18,763 bases of DNA from DAOTVD01 sp034437075. GTDB lineage: Bacteria; Chloroflexota; Anaerolineae; Aggregatilineales; J027. Position 1 is the stretch's first letter, and each line of letters starts with the position of its first letter. This document shows positions 7,251 through 13,749 of this stretch, piece after piece. The stretch lies in contig DAOTVD010000114.1 in the NCBI GenBank assembly GCA_034437075.1, positions 1 to 18,763 of the forward strand, in the 5' to 3' direction. A program made the position numbers and the translations under genes. The notes below the pieces were generated by a model that saw nothing but the letters and a program-made list of their open reading frames with translations, did not search any database and had not been told where the DNA came from.

Positions 7251-8312
7251 ATGAAAGTGCTCACCGTGGTCGGCGCGCGTCCCCAGTTTGTGAAGGCGGC
7301 GGCGGTAGCGCGCCATTTGCGCCAACAACATGAAGAAATCCTGGTGCATACAGGCCAACATTACGACGCTAATATGTCGGATGTTTTCTTTCAAGAACTG
7401 GGCATCCCGGCGCCGGATGTCAATCTGGGGACGGGGTCAGGGGCGCATGGTGCCCAGACGGGGCAGATGTTGGCCGACCTAGAAGCCCAAATGTTGCATC
7501 ATAAACCGGATTATGTGCTAGTCTACGGCGATACCAATTCCACTTTGGCAGGCGCGCTGGCCGCTGCCAAGCTGCATATTCCCGTGGCCCATATCGAAGC
7601 CGGGTTACGTAGTTTTAATAAAAACATGCCGGAAGAAATTAACCGGGTGTTGACCGACCATGTGAGTGCTTTGTTATTCTGCCCCACCCGCGCAGCTATC
7701 GAAAACCTGGAAAACGAAGGTATCCGCCACGGCGTGTATCATGTGGGCGATGTGATGATCGATATTCTACAGACGGCCCATGCGCGCTGCGATGAAGCAA
7801 CCGTCTTCGAAGCGCACAATTTGCCGCGTGAAGGTTTCTTCCTGGCGACGATTCACCGCCCAGCCAATACTGATCATCGCGCGGCCTTGCAGGGCATTGT
7901 GGAGGCTTTCGCGGCCACCGAACAAACGATTGTGCTGCCCGTTCATCCGCGTTTGCAGGCCGCGCTAGATCGCGAAGCGCTGGCGCTCTCGCCCAATGTG
8001 CGGGGCATCCCGCCGCAAAGTTACCTGAATATGGTCGCTTTGCTGACTGCTGCCGATCTGGTCTTGACCGATAGCGGGGGCCTGCAAAAAGAAGCGTATG
8101 CGTTGCACAGACGCTGTGTTACCGTGCGCTCAGAAACCGAATGGGTGGAGACGGTCGCCGTTAGTTGGAATCGCTTAGCCGCGCCCAGTGCGGAAAGCAT
8201 CTTAAGCCGGATAGAAGATGCTTTGCAGGCTAACCCCGTCGTGCATCCTGATTTTTATGGCGATGGCCACGCCGCCGAACAAATCGTACAGATTCTCACA
8301 GACCATGCCTAA
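7251..8312 (+). CDS. wecB: UDP-N-acetylglucosamine 2-epimerase, non-hydrolysing
   Basis: A 353-residue WecB-family enzyme of normal length that interconverts UDP-GlcNAc and UDP-ManNAc, supplying ManNAc-type residues to surface glycans. Diagnostic stretches are VVGARPQFVKAA at 6-17, TGQHYD 34-39, YGDTNSTLAG 92-101 (D94), HIEAGLRS 114-121 (E116), MPEEINR 126-132 (E129), TIHRPANTD 200-208 (H202) and LTDSGGLQKEA 272-282. The end RSETEWVETVAVSWNRL is like the subgroup that includes WbpI-type epimerases for modified UDP-GlcNAc sugars, so a 3-N-acyl or uronic derivative is a possible alternative substrate. GAGGA at 7236-7240 precedes the ATG by 10 nt. It overlaps the next gene, a GT4 transferase, by 8 bp. 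Confidence 0.95.
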   Translation: MKVLTVVGARPQFVKAAAVARHLRQQHEEILVHTGQHYDANMSDVFFQELGIPAPDVNLGTGSGAHGAQTGQMLADLEAQMLHHKPDYVLVYGDTNSTLAGALAAAKLHIPVAHIEAGLRSFNKNMPEEINRVLTDHVSALLFCPTRAAIENLENEGIRHGVYHVGDVMIDILQTAHARCDEATVFEAHNLPREGFFLATIHRPANTDHRAALQGIVEAFAATEQTIVLPVHPRLQAALDREALALSPNVRGIPPQSYLNMVALLTAADLVLTDSGGLQKEAYALHRRCVTVRSETEWVETVAVSWNRLAAPSAESILSRIEDALQANPVVHPDFYGDGHAAEQIVQILTDHA

Positions 8313-9447
8313 ACGCCCTGTGCGCCTGGCCTTTGTGCTCAGCAGCTTTGCACGGGGCGGCATGGAAATGCGCCTGGCGGATGTCGTCCATGGTTTAGAC
8401 CCCGCTTATTGGAACCCCCATGTTTATGCGTTGTATGATCGGGCAACAATGGGCGATAAACTCCCCGCCGAGCGCTTGCATCTGCCCTATTCCAGTGGAG
8501 CGTTTGATCCGCGCGTGGGGTGGCGCCTGGCGCGCGCCTTCCGGCAATCCCGTACGCAAATCGTCTGGGCGTTGGCTCAGGGCTTCGCGGCCCTGTGGGG
8601 TCGTCTGGCCGCGCTCGGCGCGGGTGTGCCGGTTCGGGTGCTGTCGGTGCATGGCGATGAACTATTGACCCCGTACACACGCGCCCTCAACCCTTGGACA
8701 GACGCCATCGTGACCAATAGCGTCTATGTGCGCGACCGCATCGCGGCGCAAGGCGTCCCGGCGCATAAATTGCATGTGTTGTATAATGGCATTGATACGA
8801 CGCGCTATGCCCCCGGTGCGGATCGGCGCGCGGACTTATTCGGCATTCCGGCAGCGCGCCCCGTGATTTTGAATGTCGGACGCCTGGCGCCGGAAAAAGG
8901 CCGGGATGTGATGCTACATGCCGCGCGGTTGCTCGTGCAGCAAAACGAACCGCCCTTGATCGTTTTTGCCGGGGAAGGGCGCGCGAGTTGGCGCGAGGCT
9001 CTCGAACAATTGGCGGCGGACTTGGGCATCACGCAGCATGTTCGCTTTTTGGGGATTCGGGACGATGTGCCCGATTTGTTGCGCGCGTCGGATGTCGTGG
9101 TGATGTCGTCGCGCCGCGCGGCCTATGGCGAAAGCTGCCCGAATGTGGTGCTCGAAGCCATGGCCACTGGTAAACCCATCATCGGGACGGATGTGGGCGG
9201 CACGCGCGAGCTCATCCAGGATGGCAGCACGGGCTATCTCATCCCGCCCGAAGAACCGACCGTCTTAGCCGCCCGTTTAGAGGTTTTGCTCAACGACCCA
9301 GCCCAACGCCAAGCCCTGGGCGCGTTAGGTTTGCGCCAGGTGCAGCAGCATTTCTCATTCTCGCAGATGATCGCCGGGCGGCATGACCTCTTGCAAGCGC
9401 TTTTGACCCAAAAAGGCTTAGCGCCGCATGGTCTTGAACCAGGTTAA
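8305..9447 (+). CDS. GT4-family glycosyltransferase
   Basis: A 380-residue GT-B glycosyltransferase that would add a sugar from a nucleotide donor, with retention of configuration, to a growing glycan or lipid-linked acceptor on the inner face of the membrane. The N-terminal domain begins LAFVLSSFARGGMEMR (8-23), with the glycine-rich loop of the GT4 family. The donor domain shows VGRLAPEKG at 191-199, FAGEG at 221-225, and the E-x7-E motif ESCPNVVLE (E276 and E284) followed by AMATGKPIIGTDVGGT. The frame is open from 8218 inside wecB; the ATG at 8305 was chosen because the family N-terminus begins there. It is the last gene of the plus-strand operon and its 3' end overlaps fabH by 30 bp, tail to tail. 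Confidence 0.9.
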   Translation: MPKRPVRLAFVLSSFARGGMEMRLADVVHGLDPAYWNPHVYALYDRATMGDKLPAERLHLPYSSGAFDPRVGWRLARAFRQSRTQIVWALAQGFAALWGRLAALGAGVPVRVLSVHGDELLTPYTRALNPWTDAIVTNSVYVRDRIAAQGVPAHKLHVLYNGIDTTRYAPGADRRADLFGIPAARPVILNVGRLAPEKGRDVMLHAARLLVQQNEPPLIVFAGEGRASWREALEQLAADLGITQHVRFLGIRDDVPDLLRASDVVVMSSRRAAYGESCPNVVLEAMATGKPIIGTDVGGTRELIQDGSTGYLIPPEEPTVLAARLEVLLNDPAQRQALGALGLRQVQQHFSFSQMIAGRHDLLQALLTQKGLAPHGLEPG

Positions 9448-10545
9448 AATCGGGATAACGGCATTTTGAGCAGCATCCAGCACGTTTTCGCGCGTGCGGG
9501 CGGCCATATAGCGCGCCCGGCCCAGCGAGAATAAACTATGTGCTGGGCTGATTTCACCCGCGCCCATTTGGATGACCATCGCGCCCCAGGTGAGCCCCGC
9601 CCCAAAGGCAACCACCGCCAGCTTATCACCGTCTTTCAAGCGCCCTTCTTCGATAGCTTCTACCATGGCCAGTGGCACCGAAGCAGCGGAGGTATTGCCG
9701 TATTTTTGCAGATTCATATAGAACTTATCGGTGGGTTGACGCAGCAAGCGCGCCCCGGCTTCGATAATGCGCGCGTTGGCCTGGTGCGGGATATACAAAT
9801 CAATATCGTCTGGCAAAAGACCCGCTTGGGCGATGACCCGTTTCAGCGACTGCGCGACCGTCTTGGAAGCAAATTTGAAGACCTCGCGGCCATTCATGCG
9901 AATGTAATGTTCGCGTTTATCGAGCACATCCTGGTTGAATTGTTTGGTTGACCCGCCGCCGGGCACCCACAGCGCTTGGGCGCTGTCGCCATCCGAACCG
10001 AGTTCGAAGGCCAAGATGCCGCCCGGTTCGTCGCTAACCTGATGAATGGTGGCGGCGGCGGCGTCCCCGAATAGAATGCAGGTGGTGCGGTCGGTGTAAT
10101 CCAACCCAAAAGATACGATGTCGATCCCGACTACCAGAACCGTTTGATACATGCCCGCGCGAATCAAACTATCGGCCATCACGGCGCCATAAGCCCAGCC
10201 GCTACAGCCGGCGACCAGTTGATACGCACCACATTTTGCGCCCAAGGCGGCTTGCACCAAACTGCCTTGCGAAGGCAATAAATAGTCCGGTGACGATGTA
10301 CAAACAATGATGAAATCCAGGTCTTGGGCGGTGACGCCCGCCACGCGCATGGCATCCTGGGCCGCCGCTACAGACATGCTGGTGTTTGTATCCTGCTCGG
10401 TGCGGATGCGCCGTTCTTTAATGCCCGTGCGTTGGGTAATCCACTCGTCGTTAGTATCCAGAAATTGTTCGAAATCGTGGTTGGTGAGGACCTTGTCGGG
10501 CACATATTTTCCCCAACCCGTGATGCGTGCGTACCGTTCCGACAT
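9418..10545 (-). CDS. fabH: Beta-ketoacyl-ACP synthase III (FabH) with a C-terminal extension
   Basis: A 375-residue thiolase-fold enzyme that condenses an acyl-CoA primer with malonyl-ACP to begin fatty acid (or polyketide-like) synthesis. The catalytic triad is present: C114 in AGCSG, H254 in PHQAN and N284 in YGNTSAAS. The normal C-terminus FGAGLTWGAMVIQ ends at about 326, after which there are some 49 extra residues (327-375) with a helical look, ending in FKTMRR; the core is otherwise standard. The frame is open to 10656 inside the upstream gene, but ATG 10545 with GGGAG 6 nt upstream begins the family N-terminus (ITGWGKYVPDKVLTN). It lies 26 bp after the putative anti-sigma gene, so it is the third gene of the sigma operon. 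This is not the usual fab cluster context; a role in making a special acyl chain is possible. Confidence 0.92.
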   Translation of the reverse strand: MSERYARITGWGKYVPDKVLTNHDFEQFLDTNDEWITQRTGIKERRIRTEQDTNTSMSVAAAQDAMRVAGVTAQDLDFIIVCTSSPDYLLPSQGSLVQAALGAKCGAYQLVAGCSGWAYGAVMADSLIRAGMYQTVLVVGIDIVSFGLDYTDRTTCILFGDAAAATIHQVSDEPGGILAFELGSDGDSAQALWVPGGGSTKQFNQDVLDKREHYIRMNGREVFKFASKTVAQSLKRVIAQAGLLPDDIDLYIPHQANARIIEAGARLLRQPTDKFYMNLQKYGNTSAASVPLAMVEAIEEGRLKDGDKLAVVAFGAGLTWGAMVIQMGAGEISPAHSLFSLGRARYMAARTRENVLDAAQNAVIPILTWFKTMRR

Positions 10546-10571
10546 GTTGTGCTCCCACTTTTCAGCTAATG

Positions 10572-10964
10572 TTACGATGCAACTGGCGAGATGACCGACA
10601 TGGGGTTCAGGCGTTCGGGGTCGCGCCGTTCTTGGGCATTGCGCCGCACCAGCCACACGATCCCGGCTACGACGGTCATACCACCGATGCCCGCCATGAC
10701 TTGGGCAGGGGTCAGCGCACGCAGGCGCTCGGCCAGGCTATCTTTGGATGTGCCCAACAGGTCTGCACGCAAATGCGCCACAAATACATCGGAGGCACGA
10801 ACCTCATACAAGACATCTTCCAGCTTCGCGGCAAAGTATACCAGGGCTTCGGCGTCGCTGCCCGGCGGAAGATTATACTTTTTCACCAATTCGGCGGGGG
10901 TGATGCGGCCTGTGGCCAGGGAATCCGCATATTCTGCGAGGATATCTTCAATCGTTGGGTACAT
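10572..10964 (-). CDS. Small membrane protein next to an ECF sigma factor, putative anti-sigma
   Basis: A 130-residue protein with an acidic, helical N-terminal region (IEDILAEYADSLATGRITPAE), a second helical part (about 38-82), one hydrophobic segment at about 88-107 (VMAGIGGMTVVAGIVWLV) and a short basic, then proline-containing tail. There is no zinc-binding H-x3-C-x2-C motif. The place just after an ECF sigma gene (10 bp gap) and the soluble-domain-plus-one-membrane-helix design suggest a sigma-binding protein, but I do not recognise the family and this is inference. The ATG at 10964 with AGAGGAG immediately upstream was chosen over an ATG at 11096, which would place 44 residues inside the sigma gene in another frame. 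Confidence 0.6.
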   Translation of the reverse strand: MYPTIEDILAEYADSLATGRITPAELVKKYNLPPGSDAEALVYFAAKLEDVLYEVRASDVFVAHLRADLLGTSKDSLAERLRALTPAQVMAGIGGMTVVAGIVWLVRRNAQERRDPERLNPMSVISPVAS

Positions 10965-10974
10965 AGTCTCCTCT

Positions 10975-11556
10975 TTACTTGTGATCCTGCTGGGCATGTT
11001 GCGCGCTATTTTCGCTGAGTTCTTCGCGCAAAAAAGCGAGCGTTCGATAGTACAAGGATTTAACGGCGCCTTCTGTCTTGTCCATAATCTCGCCAATTTC
11101 GGCGTTCGAAAGGCGTTCGATGTACTTTAGCATCAACAACTGTTGTCGCTCGGGCGGCAGGCGCCGGATACTACGCAACAGGGCTTCTTGTTCTTCCCGA
11201 GAGACGGCCTTGTCTTCTGGCAAGTTTTCCAACGTCCCCGTTTGAAAATAATCTTCCAGCGGAATAATCTTGCGACGTCCTCGGTCGCGGTACCAATTGG
11301 CCACCAGATTATGCGCAATGCGATACAACCAGGCCGAAAACGGTACGCCTCGGTCGTCATAGCGCTGGATATGATTGAGCGCGCGAATGAAGACCTTAGC
11401 TGTTAGGTCTTCGGCATCCTGATGATGCCCTGTGCGATAGTAAATATAATTATAGATACGATGCACATAGCGTTCGTACAGTTCGCCAAATGCCTCGCGG
11501 TCATGGGCGGCCAGCGCAATGAGTTCAGTATCGGTTTTCTCGGCATACGTTCTCAT
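10975..11556 (-). CDS. ECF-type RNA polymerase sigma factor
   Basis: A 193-residue sigma-70 family protein with only regions 2 and 4. Region 2 covers about 22-92: FGELYERYVHRIYNYIYYR, then the DAEDLTAKVFIRAL core-binding segment (47-60) and FSAWLYRIAHNLVANWYRDR, the -10 recognising helices. Region 4 covers about 128-180: PPERQQLLMLKYIERLSNAE and a helix-turn-helix KTEGAVKSLYYRTLAFLREEL that reads the -35. The start ATG 11556 fits the family N-terminus; an ATG at 11604 would add 16 residues and is discussed as a possible leaderless start. It leads the minus-strand operon with the small membrane protein and fabH, and is divergent from the MurA-like cluster. Confidence 0.92.
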   Translation of the reverse strand: MRTYAEKTDTELIALAAHDREAFGELYERYVHRIYNYIYYRTGHHQDAEDLTAKVFIRALNHIQRYDDRGVPFSAWLYRIAHNLVANWYRDRGRRKIIPLEDYFQTGTLENLPEDKAVSREEQEALLRSIRRLPPERQQLLMLKYIERLSNAEIGEIMDKTEGAVKSLYYRTLAFLREELSENSAQHAQQDHK

Positions 11557-11610
11557 ATCTACGATAACCCTTTTGTTTGACGTTAGTTGCGCGCGCAAGA
11601 TCATCCGCGC

Positions 11611-11619
11611 ATTGTAGCA
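11611..11619 (-). promoter_or_regulatory. Extended -10 promoter of the sigma factor operon
   Basis: TGCTACAAT on the minus strand is an extended -10 with no clear -35. It is the nearest promoter-like sequence upstream of the sigma gene. Confidence 0.5.
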
Positions 11620-11638
11620 TAATCCGCCAACCCCCCGC

Positions 11639-11667
11639 TTGACGCTTGTTGCCGGACTGGCCATAAT
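11639..11667 (+). promoter_or_regulatory. Promoter of the MurA-like/cell-wall cluster
   Basis: TTGACG (11639-11644) and CATAAT (11662-11667) are separated by 17 bp, each one base from consensus. The start would be near 11674, followed by GGAGGA (11685-11690) and, 5 nt later, the GTG start of the MurA-like gene. Confidence 0.65.
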
Positions 11668-11695
11668 CATCAGGTGACCAGTTCGGAGGATCAAC

Positions 11696-12964
11696 GTGCG
11701 CATTATTGTTAAAGAACCTCGCCCACTTACCGGTACTTACCAGCCTTCTGGAAATAGCAACGAGGCTATCGCCCTCTTGGCCGCCGGGATGCTCAGCCAA
11801 GAGCCATCCACACTTCACGACGTGCCCGATACCACCGCTGTACATGAAATGGTCGATTTTATCCGGCAGTTGGGTGGCACTTGCGACTGGACCGGCCAAA
11901 CTGTGCAGGTGCGTAATAGCGGGATTGGCACGCGCTTTCCGCGTGGTGCCTCGGCTCAGCTACCCGTGGCCGCGATTCTGTTGCTGGCGCCTTTGTTGGC
12001 CAACCGGGGCTATGCGGCTCTGGAATGGCCCGCGCCGCTCGGTCGGTTGCATACGCATCTGGCCGCCTTGCGTGATCTGGGCGTGCGGGTTGATGTCAGC
12101 GGCACGCGGATTGAACTCCATGCGGCGCCCTGGCAAGAGGCCGACATTGTTTTGACCGAAACCAGCGTAACCGCTACCGCGCTGGTGTGTATGCTGGCAG
12201 CCACGCAGGCGGCCACGACGCGCCTATATAATGCAGCGTCCGAACCGCATTTGCGTTCCTTACAGCGGGTTTTGGTGCAGATGGGCGCGCGTATCGACGG
12301 AATCGGCAGCAACCTCTTGACCATTCACGGTGTGGCGGGCGGGTTAGCAGGTGCCGAGCATCAGATTCTGCCTAACCATATTGAAATTGCCAGTATGGCC
12401 GGTATTGCAGCCTTGTTGCCAGGGCACATCACTATCGAGCCAGTCGTGCCGGAGGATTTGCGCATCATACGCAAGGTCTTCGCGCGCTTGGGCATTACCC
12501 TCCTGAGTGATGGCCCGCGCTTGCATGTGCCCGAACACCAGCAATTGCTCACCTCGCGCCGCGAAGAAGATGTAGATGTCGAAATTGATACGGCGCCCTG
12601 GCCTGGTTTTCCGTCGGACTTAGTGGCGCTGACAACCGTCCTGGCCACGCAAGCCCAGGGAACGACGCTAATTCACGAAAAACTATTCAGTAATCGCCTG
12701 CTGTTTGTAGACAAACTCAAAAGTATGGGCGCGCAGATTATCCTGGCTGATCCGCATCGCGCGGTGGTGATTGGCCCGACGCCCTTGCAAGCTGAATATC
12801 TGGATACGCCCGATGTGCGCACTGGGTTGGCCCTGCTGGCAGCGGCCCTGTGCGCGAAAGGTGATGTCGTGATCGACCGCGCCGAACTCATCGCCCGTAA
12901 TTTTGCGGATGTGGTGCCCAAGCTTCAGGCTTTGGGTGCCGATATAATGGTTGAGCCGACATGA
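11696..12964 (+). CDS. MurA-like enolpyruvyl transferase-fold protein with altered catalytic residues
   Basis: A 422-residue homologue of UDP-N-acetylglucosamine 1-carboxyvinyltransferase, the first committed enzyme of peptidoglycan synthesis. The C-terminal domain keeps recognisable family stretches: TAPWPGFPSDL with D308 (the place of E. coli D305), SNRLLFVDKLKSMGA (R334), DVRTGLALLAAALCAKG (R375) and a final KLQALGADI. The N-terminal catalytic features differ. The usual SGAKNA becomes SGNSNE, so the catalytic lysine (K22) is S21 while the asparagine remains (N22). The usual MRAS arginine (R91) is replaced by valine. The C115 loop reads EWPAPLGRL and has no cysteine. The start is GTG 11696 behind GGAGGA. 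It overlaps the hydrolase gene by 4 bp. It may be a noncatalytic or re-purposed paralogue; a normal murA would then be elsewhere in the genome. Confidence 0.8.
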   Translation: MRIIVKEPRPLTGTYQPSGNSNEAIALLAAGMLSQEPSTLHDVPDTTAVHEMVDFIRQLGGTCDWTGQTVQVRNSGIGTRFPRGASAQLPVAAILLLAPLLANRGYAALEWPAPLGRLHTHLAALRDLGVRVDVSGTRIELHAAPWQEADIVLTETSVTATALVCMLAATQAATTRLYNAASEPHLRSLQRVLVQMGARIDGIGSNLLTIHGVAGGLAGAEHQILPNHIEIASMAGIAALLPGHITIEPVVPEDLRIIRKVFARLGITLLSDGPRLHVPEHQQLLTSRREEDVDVEIDTAPWPGFPSDLVALTTVLATQAQGTTLIHEKLFSNRLLFVDKLKSMGAQIILADPHRAVVIGPTPLQAEYLDTPDVRTGLALLAAALCAKGDVVIDRAELIARNFADVVPKLQALGADIMVEPT

Positions 12965-13746
12965 GTGCGCCACGGGTAGAACGGCAGACGGTCGCGGGGT
13001 TAATGCTGGGCGTTAACCGGATCGGCCAGGGGCCGCCGGTGGTGTTTTTGCATGGCTGGGGGGCGGAAATCATGACGGTTTTCCCCGCCGCGCAGCAATT
13101 ATCCATGCAGGGCTTTACCTGCCATACGCTGGATTTACCTGGTTTTGGTGCCTCCGCCATGCCGCCAGAGCCTTGGGGCGTGCCCCAATATGCCGAGTTT
13201 GTGCGCGCGTATTTGCGTGCCGAAGACTTAACGCGGGTGCGTTTGGTGGGGCATTCGTTCGGCGGACGCATTAGCCTGGTCTTCGCCGCTGAATACCCTG
13301 AAATGGTCGAGCAGATGGTGCTCGTCAACAGCGCGGGGGTTCGCTTACCGCCTTCGCCACGCCTGCGGGCGTATTATGCTGGGCGCCGGGTGCTGTTGTC
13401 CTTGTTGCGTGTGCCTGGTTTGCGTCGCTGGGAGCCCGCCGCGCGGGCCTGGATGCGCCAGCGCTTTGGCTCGGCGGATTATCAGGACGCGGGGCCATTG
13501 GTCGAGACCTTCAAGCGCGTTGTTAACCAAGATTTGCGCAATTACGCGCGCCGCGTGCAAGCGCCGACGCTGCTCATTTGGGGGGAGTTGGATGAAGATA
13601 CGCCGCTGGAAATCGCACGGATTTTGGAACGCACCATCCCGGATGCGGGCTTGGTCGTGTGGGCCGGGGCTGGGCATTATGCTTATCTGGATCGCTTGCC
13701 GGAGTTTGTTCGTGTGGTATCGCACTTTTTCGGAGCAAACACATAG
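12961..13746 (+). CDS. Alpha/beta hydrolase
   Basis: A 261-residue alpha/beta-hydrolase of standard length, no signal peptide. The oxyanion loop is FLHGWG (29-34), the nucleophile elbow GHSFGG with S99, the acid D211 in IWGELDEDTP and the base H239 in GAGHYAYLD, so the triad is complete. A cap region lies at about 130-185 (rich in R and W). The substrate is not readable; the family includes esterases, lipases, peptidases and C-C hydrolases. The ATG overlaps the stop of the MurA-like gene (ATGA) and the next gene starts 3 bp after its stop, so it is translated with the cell-wall genes and may act on a peptidoglycan precursor or lipid carrier. That role is inference. Confidence 0.85.
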   Translation: MSAPRVERQTVAGLMLGVNRIGQGPPVVFLHGWGAEIMTVFPAAQQLSMQGFTCHTLDLPGFGASAMPPEPWGVPQYAEFVRAYLRAEDLTRVRLVGHSFGGRISLVFAAEYPEMVEQMVLVNSAGVRLPPSPRLRAYYAGRRVLLSLLRVPGLRRWEPAARAWMRQRFGSADYQDAGPLVETFKRVVNQDLRNYARRVQAPTLLIWGELDEDTPLEIARILERTIPDAGLVVWAGAGHYAYLDRLPEFVRVVSHFFGANT

Positions 13747-13749
13747 CTG

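Noticed and set aside
8218..8304. Longer start for the GT4 enzyme inside wecB
   Set aside because: The extra residues are wecB read in another frame; the GT4 N-terminal strand begins after the ATG at 8305.
10546..10656. 37-residue N-terminal extension of FabH
   Set aside because: It overlaps the preceding gene, while the ATG at 10545 has a GGGAG and the family N-terminus.
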